The position numbers and the translations under genes were made by a program. Of a stretch of 64,000 bases of DNA, positions 57,546-64,000 are shown piece after piece (positions within the stretch are counted from its first letter, which is position 1; each line of letters begins with the position of its first letter). This DNA is from Plazaster borealis (Eukaryota > Echinodermata > Asteroidea > Forcipulatida > Labidiasteridae): the NCBI GenBank assembly GCA_021014325.1, contig CM037462.1:2388318-2452317 (forward strand), read 5' to 3'. Below the pieces are notes generated by a model. It did not search any database and was not told where the DNA came from. It saw only the letters and a program-made list of their open reading frames with translations.

Positions 57546-58751
57546 TGGCTTGAACAAAACAAAAAAATAATTTACTAGAATCTGATCGTCTGTCTCTTTT
57601 CTTACCAGGCAAAAAATATAAATAATACATGGTGAAAAAGTATAACATTTACAAGCATGAAATCCCATTTATTATTATATGCTTTTATACTGAAGTTAAC
57701 TTTCAAGGTTACCTTTGTGCTACATAGTTAAAAATAACGGATGACTGTAATCCTAAAAATTTGTCAAAATATTAATATTAATTCTCTCGCAACCCATCAA
57801 GACCGACGCCCGGAGTGTAAAGTTGATACAAGTTCCCCCGCAATTCTCTCACAAACCTTCACTTAGAGGAAATCGTTTTCTAAGGGACCTTATATTTGCA
57901 CTGCTATCATCTTTCAAGATGACAAATGTGGCTAAATATTGACCTAAAAGACTTGATTTAACTTTGGCCTTGACAATCTCTGACTAAATCATTTGAAAGG
58001 ATCTCAAGTTTCTGCTGACTGTTTTGAATTAAACATGATTTTTACCGAAACAAAATGTCATCAATATCATTTCTACAAATACAGTTCTTATGGGAAGAAC
58101 TTATAAAACTTACGGAGGAAAATGGTTTGGTTTAACATACTTACAGAAGACCCAAAGTCAATAGAAATTAAATTGACATGTTAATTGTCTTCCATCCAAT
58201 CACATTTCATCTATAGATAAAACCCCTGCTGTGTTCGAGATGAGAAAAAAAAAAACATGCAAAAATCTATCAGTTTATAAGACGGCGCTAACTCTATATA
58301 CTTTCTGTACAACTAATCTAAAAAGTAAATACGCACAGTACTCAAAATGATGATTATTTGACAAACCAAGTCTGACTGAATTTGGTCATACATACAAAAT
58401 GTATGAGTAATGAAACATGGAAAATAAATATTCACAGACCACGGATACGTTTTCCCAAATGAATACTTTTGAACTGATGTATACATTTCAACTCAATGAG
58501 AAAAGGGTTTTCTGTAATGAGTTTTAAAACCCCCTGAAAACACGACCAAAAAACCCAGTGGCAACATCAAAATCAGCAAGAATAATAAAGTTACATCAAT
58601 CACCACGGAGAACTATAAATAAGTCTGAAATAGAAATGTACATCCAATCAAATAAATTTGCCTACATCTGCATTGTAAATGATTGTCTGGAAAGGTTGGT
58701 GACTATAAACTAATAAGGTCATTTTGTGCACAGAGCAAAAATTGAACCGAT
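57546..58751. other. Unassigned AT-rich sequence
   Basis: No gene or repeat recognised. Confidence 0.4.
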
Positions 58752-59038
58752 TTAAAGGGTTTGTATACATTTGGTAATGACACTGAAAATTAATGGCAAT
58801 AAAAAGGTACTTGGTAAGAAGTACAGCAGCTTTGGATAGTATAATGCATTTTGAAAAACTTTTCACTTCGAAGTACTGCGGTTATGGAAAAAGATATCTC
58901 ACTTTTTATCCCCAAATATTAGAATCTGAGAAGCGTTACTGACTGTAACGTTTCACAGATTGTGTATTCCAATTGCAGATTATTCTTCCTGCGTGGACAT
59001 AACCGCTCCAGATTTTCAGCAATATCTCAAAAACAAAT
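58752..59038 (+). mobile_element. Family C TTAA MITE, cut by family A
   Basis: TTAA at 58752-58755, AGGGTTTGTATACATTTGG, same order as 52139 as far as GCAATATCTCAAAAA, after which family A sequence begins. The right arm is missing. Confidence 0.85.
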
Positions 59039-59238
59039 TTGTCAGTTCTTGCTGCTTATAAGCAGACAATATTGCTTAACAATTTTCTGCCAAGCAGAAA
59101 TGAGCAGGATACCAGTCAAAAATTGTACAAGTGGCATGGTAGTTTGGCTGGTAACCTTATTCTGGTAAGCATAATTGTGTTGTGCTTACAATATAAGCTA
59201 CGTTTTGTGCTTATAAGCAGCTCTATGAAACTGGGCCC
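59039..59238 (+). mobile_element. Family A MITE
   Basis: Degraded left end (TTGCTGCTTATAAGCAG), TGAGCAGGATACCAGTCA, GGTAGTTTGGCTGGTAACC, right end GCAGCTCTATGAAACTGGGC. Its left end coincides with the break in family C. Confidence 0.85.
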
Positions 59239-59804
59239 ACAGAACTGAAGTTCAACCCTCCCCCTTTAAAAATATCCTAGGTGAATAATAATAATTGTCT
59301 TTTTATCGTTATCCGAGTATTAAACACGCGATTATCCAAATGATTTATGCCCCGTACAACCCCTGGATAGGGAATCTAAATTACATTGGTTATCAGTAAT
59401 TGAAGCTTGGTTGATGTCATGCTTCATGTCCTTGTCATCTAAGTAAATTGCGCACCTCATCACATTTCACTGTGTGGTTCCCATTAAAGACTTCAGTTAC
59501 ACACACAGATGGGCATGGACTTAGTGGAATCGCCGACGCTATCAATAACAGATTTCACGGTTCTATACAGATAAGCAAATCAAACAAATGATACGATTTG
59601 TGAGGACGATTCCAACAAACCCCCCTTTTTTTTAAATCCAGGTTATAAGTCAGTCATACGGAAATGCATCAGTTCTGTGCACACTATTTCATTTACTTTT
59701 CAGACATCATTTCAACAATTTGTAGTCCTTTGGAATCACTGTTGAGGATTCAAGCTGAGATTTGGCTGAATGTGACTTTGGGCAAAACAATATGTTGATC
59801 CAAT
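59239..59804. other. Unassigned sequence
   Basis: No gene or repeat recognised. Confidence 0.4.
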
Positions 59805-60604
59805 TTAAAGGTGGGTTCATAGGTTGGTTTTTGACAATGTAATGCCAATTTATAGGCAAAACTATCAAGAAAGATACAATAAGTCGCGTGTGAAAGTTTC
59901 AGATGAATACAGTGTCTACTTGCTGAGAAAACAGCACAAAACCGTCAAGGTATTTTCACAACAACGTCGAATCCATCCACATTTAGTGAGGTGGCAGCGG
60001 GTACCAACCGTATCGATCTAGCAGCAGCATTCCTGAATGGACACCAACCCACAGAAATCTGAGAAACGATTCATGCATCAATCGTTTCTAAGATTCAGAT
60101 TTTGGGTGAAAAATTATCCAAACCATATTACTTCGAAGGGAATCCTTTCTCAAAATAGTTTATACTATCAACAGCTGCAGAGCTTCTCATCAAGTAAGTT
60201 TTTATGGTCATTAATATTTGGAGTATTTACCAATCATAGGGTGTCGTGGCCGAGCGGTTAAGAGCATCGAATTCAAGTTCTGGTGGTTAGTCATCAGGTT
60301 GTGGGTTCGAATCCCGGTCATGGCACTTGTGTTCTTGAGCAAGACACTTAACTACAATTGCTTCTCTTCACCCAGGGGTATAAATGGGTACCTGCGAGGG
60401 TAGAGGTTGATATTGTGTTTGAAAAGCCTTCGGAGCGCCACGGCAGCTCGGGCTGTATATTCCCCAGGGAGCTGAGAAAGATTAAAGGAATGTTATTGGC
60501 CCAATGACCAGGGCACTAATGTAAAGCGCATTGAGACGTTTATTGTAAAATGCGCTATATAAGAACTTGTTATTATTATTATTATTATATGACACTACCT
60601 TTAA
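59805..60604 (+). mobile_element. TTAA MITE split by a SINE
   Basis: TTAA at 59805-59808 and 60601-60604. Left end AGGTGGGTTCATAGG; right end inverted AGGTAGTGTCATA. The 3' part (CTGAGAAACGATT, CATATTACTTCGAAGGG, TATACTATCAACAGCTG, GTAAGTTTTTATGGTC) matches B-prime. The SINE 60238-60588 sits about 15 bases inside the right end. Confidence 0.8.
60238..60588 (+). mobile_element. tRNA-Leu(CAA)-derived SINE, full length
   Basis: GGTGTCGTGGCCGAGCGGTT (box A), loop TTCAAGT (CAA), box B GGTTCGAATCCC, acceptor strand ATGGCAC. Body with CTTCTCTTCACCCAGGGG. Tail TGTAAAGCGCATTGAGACG and ATGCGCTATATAAGAAC, then (TTA)n. The intact promoter boxes and full tail make this the youngest-looking SINE here. Confidence 0.9.
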
Positions 60605-60683
60605 CAAATCTCTTGCATGAAACTGCTAACAGTTTTAACCGTCTCTCTGTTAATTTGCTTATCCGTAAGATCCAATTTATCAG

Positions 60684-60860
60684 GGCCCAAGTTCGTAAAT
60701 TATGTTAGCACAAAAACTTGATAAGCACAGAAATCTTTTGCTTAGGACGAATAGGTCACCAGCCAAAATACCATACAGTTACCATTGATGTGACTGGTAC
60801 CCACCTCATTTCTTGCTTAGCAGACTTTTCTGCTAAACAGCTTTATGAACTTGGGCCCTG
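60684..60860 (-). mobile_element. Family A MITE, diverged
   Basis: CAGGGCCCAAGTTCGTAAAT left end, ATGAACTTGGGCCCTG right end, with GGTCACCAGCCAAAATACC and CTCATTTCTTGCTTAGC. Confidence 0.8.
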
Positions 60861-60865
60861 AAGAT

Positions 60866-60979
60866 GTTAAGCGTGGACTCGAACATTGGGACCGTTAAAC
60901 TGCGTTAAAAGCAAAGTATGTGGGACCAAAATCGTCCCCAAAATGTTTGAAAAGCCCCCCAGACTTGCACGCTCTGTTA
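60866..60979. mobile_element. Family E MITE, diverged
   Basis: GTGGACTCGAACATTGGGACC at left (21 bases, here only the core ACTCGAACATTGGGACC is diagnostic), GTGGGACCAAAATCG, and AGACTTGCACGCTCTG at the right. Confidence 0.7.
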
Positions 60980-63900
60980 CCTACAGAAACAAAAGTTTTC
61001 AGTTTCAAGTATATTGCAACATTTATTATAGTCTGATTGATCCCAAAATTGTGCAGTTTTATTCTTGCAAATGTTGAATTCGTTTCCGTCTCCCTAATTC
61101 CTTGACCTAATCCAGCACAAATTATGAAGATTTTTGGACTTGTTCCCACTCCCTAATTCCTTGAATAACAAAAAGCCCAGCTAATCAATGGCTTTTCATT
61201 TTGCAAATGACGGCGTGTGGCGGTCAGCTGTCGACATGCATCCTAGACAAAAGTCTGGAGCTGTAATTTGAGAACTGATTGGAGAAGATTTCATTATTTT
61301 TGCAACTTTTTCTCTGTAATTTCTTTGTAAATGGTAAACAACCGCAGGCTGCCAAGTAGCTCATTCTGGTGCCACGAAGGAAAAAGACTGACTGCATAAC
61401 TATAAATGAATCAAGACGTGACCCATATGCATTCATTGTGAAGAACAGTTGAACAACAGAAGCCTGTGTATAAGTAGGTTCATGTTAATGAATCAATGGT
61501 AAAAACTCCAGTGGTATTAATAACTGATAATACAGGACAGTTCTCAAAACTAAGTAGTCTCCCGATTTCCGAAATCTACTCCGCGGCAGTAGAATAAATA
61601 GCAAGACAAGTTCTCAAAGGACAAATCTACACAGCAAAGTAGATATATACACATGGTGTTACCGCAAACTGAATATACAACCAATAAGAAACAGTGGTAT
61701 GATCAGATGAGATTCAGAGGGACAAAGATTCTCAAAATAACTCTTACGAGACAGATAAAACGAGGAGCAATTAATTCATTCAAGAGGAATAAAGTGAATT
61801 GGTGTTCGCACAGCTCATAACTGCTCCTCTAATTTTGAACTGCAACAGCCTAAAGTCAAATTTAGAGCAATTTCATGATTAGAGAACATATTAAGAGCAG
61901 TGGTACTTGTAAATTGTACAAACGAGCTAGCTTTGCCTAGTTATGAGTAGTTTTGGCGACCAATAAAAAGCAGTCCTACCTAAAACTTGAAAGGATTTTT
62001 TTTTTTTTTAAGTTTTAAGGTTTTTGTTGTGTGTTTTTATCTTTTTATACCCGTTCCCTTGTGTAGTTTTATTAAAAAAATTAAAATAGTAATATATTTA
62101 GTCTCTGTAAAAGGCATCCACTATTCGGCTTTTCGGCCGCCATGTTTGCATTTTTAATGAACCAATAATAATAATAATAATAATTATCCCATCCCATGAG
62201 TACATTTGTCATTGTTTATTTCTTTCCTTGTTTTTATTGTAAATACAGAGATATCTTAAAACTGGGCTGAAATGACGAACTAAATCTCTACAGACAGGGT
62301 GCAGGGCCAACCCTTTCCCCATCCCTATCTCTTCTGTAAACCCACATTCAAGGATGAGATTAGCCGAAAATGAAATTTCCTACAAAGTGGTCTACTGGTC
62401 TGGGTTTCCCCATATTCTATACCCAGAACCTCACAGATGTTACAATTCAGGAGGTTTACAGACTCTGTGCATCGCCAGAAATACAAAACTCCAGGTTTGG
62501 ACAAAATATGGACTATTTATTTCTCCTTTTGGTGATTGCTTTACTTCTTTCAAGAAAATTTTAAGGCTGGAGAAATTTTTAATAAAATCTTGAAAAATCC
62601 TGAGAAATCACATGCTGGACATTATATCGCACTTGTTTGTTGTCACTACTTGGGGGGGAGGGGTTGATTCAAGTCCCTGTGAGGATGCCATCCCCCCTTC
62701 CAAAGAGAAAAACAGTCCGGAAATACTAAGCTCTCTTCTAATTTTACGAAAAGTACAAGCCCAGACAATCACTCAGAGTAAAACCCTACCATAATCAGTC
62801 CGAGACTACAAGCCGCAATCTTCATGACGGCGAGGGTTCTGAACAAGGATTTCAACGACAGCTCTGAAGAAGTGCTCAGAAGAAAAAGACTAAACGTCAA
62901 AAAACTCGTTCCTGTGTTTCTCTCACCCGACACTTTAATGAACAACTTGCTTAGGGATGTAACACGAAACCTCTAACAGCCATCTTAGCCACGTAACCAT
63001 TAATTTTTCTCCTATTTTTGTTTGTTTCTCCTTCCAATGCACTCAAACTTTTGGAGCCACAATGTCCGACCAATAAGAGATGAAGTTAAGCGAGACGTGC
63101 TTCTATTGGTCAAAATGACTGTAAACAGGAAACGTACTTTAACTACCCCGTCACACCAGAAGAGACATTGTACCAGATCTTGCTACAAAGTACACGGTTT
63201 CCGACTGGGCAGGGCAAATAAATCTCCATGTGGTGTGTCAGCAGTGTTATTGATGAGGCCTTTTATCTGGCCCCCATTTCTCCCCTCACCTAACAAGTGT
63301 CTCTCTCTTGCGGTGACACCGTCCCTTCTTAATATCGGCATGATGAACACAAATAGAGTATGTCTCCTGGACCCAATAAGGCATGTCTCAATTATTTACC
63401 AATCTGAAGCAAGATCTATGCTCTTTTAGATGTTTCCTAACTCTCAGCCGCTTTCCACCACCCCCCCTTTCTCAGTAGAGGCTCTTGCTGCATTCTTGAG
63501 TTTTGTGACTGGTCTGAAGAGGGGTAGTAATTGACAAAATTACACAAATTACGTCTGGTCTGGTTACTACTGGTCTGGACTGGATTGATCTGGTTTTGTC
63601 TGGAGTACTAAAACAGAGTATAAACCAGATAAATTAGATCTGCCCCATCTTCAACCTCTGCTCTGATCTATTAATCTAATTTTTGACTGCAAAGTTTACA
63701 ACCATGGACAATCTCGTCTATACAAAGTTTCTGGAAACCAATCTGACATCAGCGATAAAATGAGATTTTGGTGACAGGGATAATATCAACAACTGTATAT
63801 CTCAGACCAATGAGGTTAAACCATAAAAACATCATTAAAGTGAAGAAGAAGAACAAAGCTAATTAACGTTAATTGGGAAGTAATAAAAGCCACACACCGT

Positions 63901-64000
63901 TAGATTTTACCTAAACATTTATACTCACATGGTAATATATTGTATGGCTTCAGATTTGATTGTTTCTAAATTGACCCAAAAATAAGAAACAATTCTGAAA
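60980..64000. other. Unassigned sequence to window end
   Basis: About 3 kb without a recognised mobile element apart from (AAT)n at 62165-62186. 62850-62900 has a weak CTGAAGA...AAACGTC match. 62960-63420 is complex and repeat-poor, with CCAATAAGAG and CTATTGGTC near 63070-63110 and a 135-codon frame (63022-63429) that I do not recognise. 62412-62440 looks like a pyrimidine tract plus AG but no convincing exon follows. Confidence 0.4.

Noticed and set aside
60240..60325. Functional tRNA-Leu gene
   Set aside because: Box A, box B and acceptor pairing are present, but the sequence continues into a SINE body and (TTA)n tail and similar heads recur at several loci.
62410..62480. Possible exon after a pyrimidine tract and CAG
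   Set aside because: No matching donor site, no recognisable protein, short frame; a chance acceptor-like sequence.
63022..63429. 135-codon open frame
   Set aside because: No domain, signal peptide or family resemblance and no codon pattern suggesting selection; this length is expected by chance among many frames in 64 kb.

Overview
This window looks like non-coding, repeat-dense DNA from an animal nuclear genome. I found no protein-coding gene I can support. The longest open frames are about 120-140 codons and either overlap repeats or have no recognisable domain, and no rRNA or convincing functional tRNA is visible. The DNA is AT-rich and full of short palindromic DNA-transposon derivatives (MITEs), tRNA-derived SINEs, minisatellites, long G/C homopolymers and two internal TTAGGG-type telomere tracts. 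The TTAGGG repeat and the dominant MITE families (termini reading GGGCCCAATTTCATAGAG, and TTAA-flanked elements beginning AGGCACTGAACACG) suggest a marine deuterostome, most likely an echinoderm such as a sea star. That assignment is inference from memory of repeat style, not a search result.

I use working letters for repeat families seen more than once. A: elements with ATTTCATAGAGCTGC termini (11 copies or fragments). B, B-prime, C and D: TTAA-flanked palindromic elements, probably Kolobok- or piggyBac-like. E: palindrome with TGCAAGTCTCGCGCG arms. F: elements carrying telomere repeats. G: elements with ATAGACC ends and ATGACGTCA. H and I: CAGGG-ended, hAT-like. K: ends in TATAGACC. There are four SINE or tRNA-related families: a tRNA-Leu(CAA)-like head, a tRNA-Glu-like head, an M family with GGTTGGC box A, and a repeat carrying a tRNA-like unit with AGCTCAGTTGGTAGAG.

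Layout: 0-10 kb holds SINEs, the first F element, and an A/B/J cluster at 6.3-7.0 kb. A tRNA-repeat interrupted by two A elements lies at 9.4-10.2 kb. 12.4 kb and 16.9 kb hold minisatellites. 18.3-19.5 kb has a three-level nest (K containing L containing A) followed by two G-type palindromes. 20-23.7 kb has three H copies, a B element inside a short tandem repeat, and a TTA-flanked Harbinger-like element. 26.0-26.5 kb is a CpG-rich element with a clean 7-bp direct repeat. 26.5-32 kb is mostly unassigned. 32-43 kb is again MITE-rich, with the second F element inside an E element at 43 kb. 44.8-45.3 kb is a foldback element with about 14 repeats of a hairpin unit. 49.5-50.3 kb is a 44-bp minisatellite and 56.6-57.3 kb a ~180-bp satellite. 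59.8-60.6 kb is a TTAA element split by a SINE.

Between these lie unassigned stretches. Several (about 10.8-11.1, 13.0-13.5, 33.3-33.6, 35.1-35.4, 41.7-42.1, 48.5-48.8 and 63.0-63.4 kb) are compositionally complex and non-repetitive, and are the best places to look for conserved regulatory DNA. The overall picture fits a long intron or intergenic interval. Nothing here forms an operon or pathway. The main biology is the insertion history of mobile elements.
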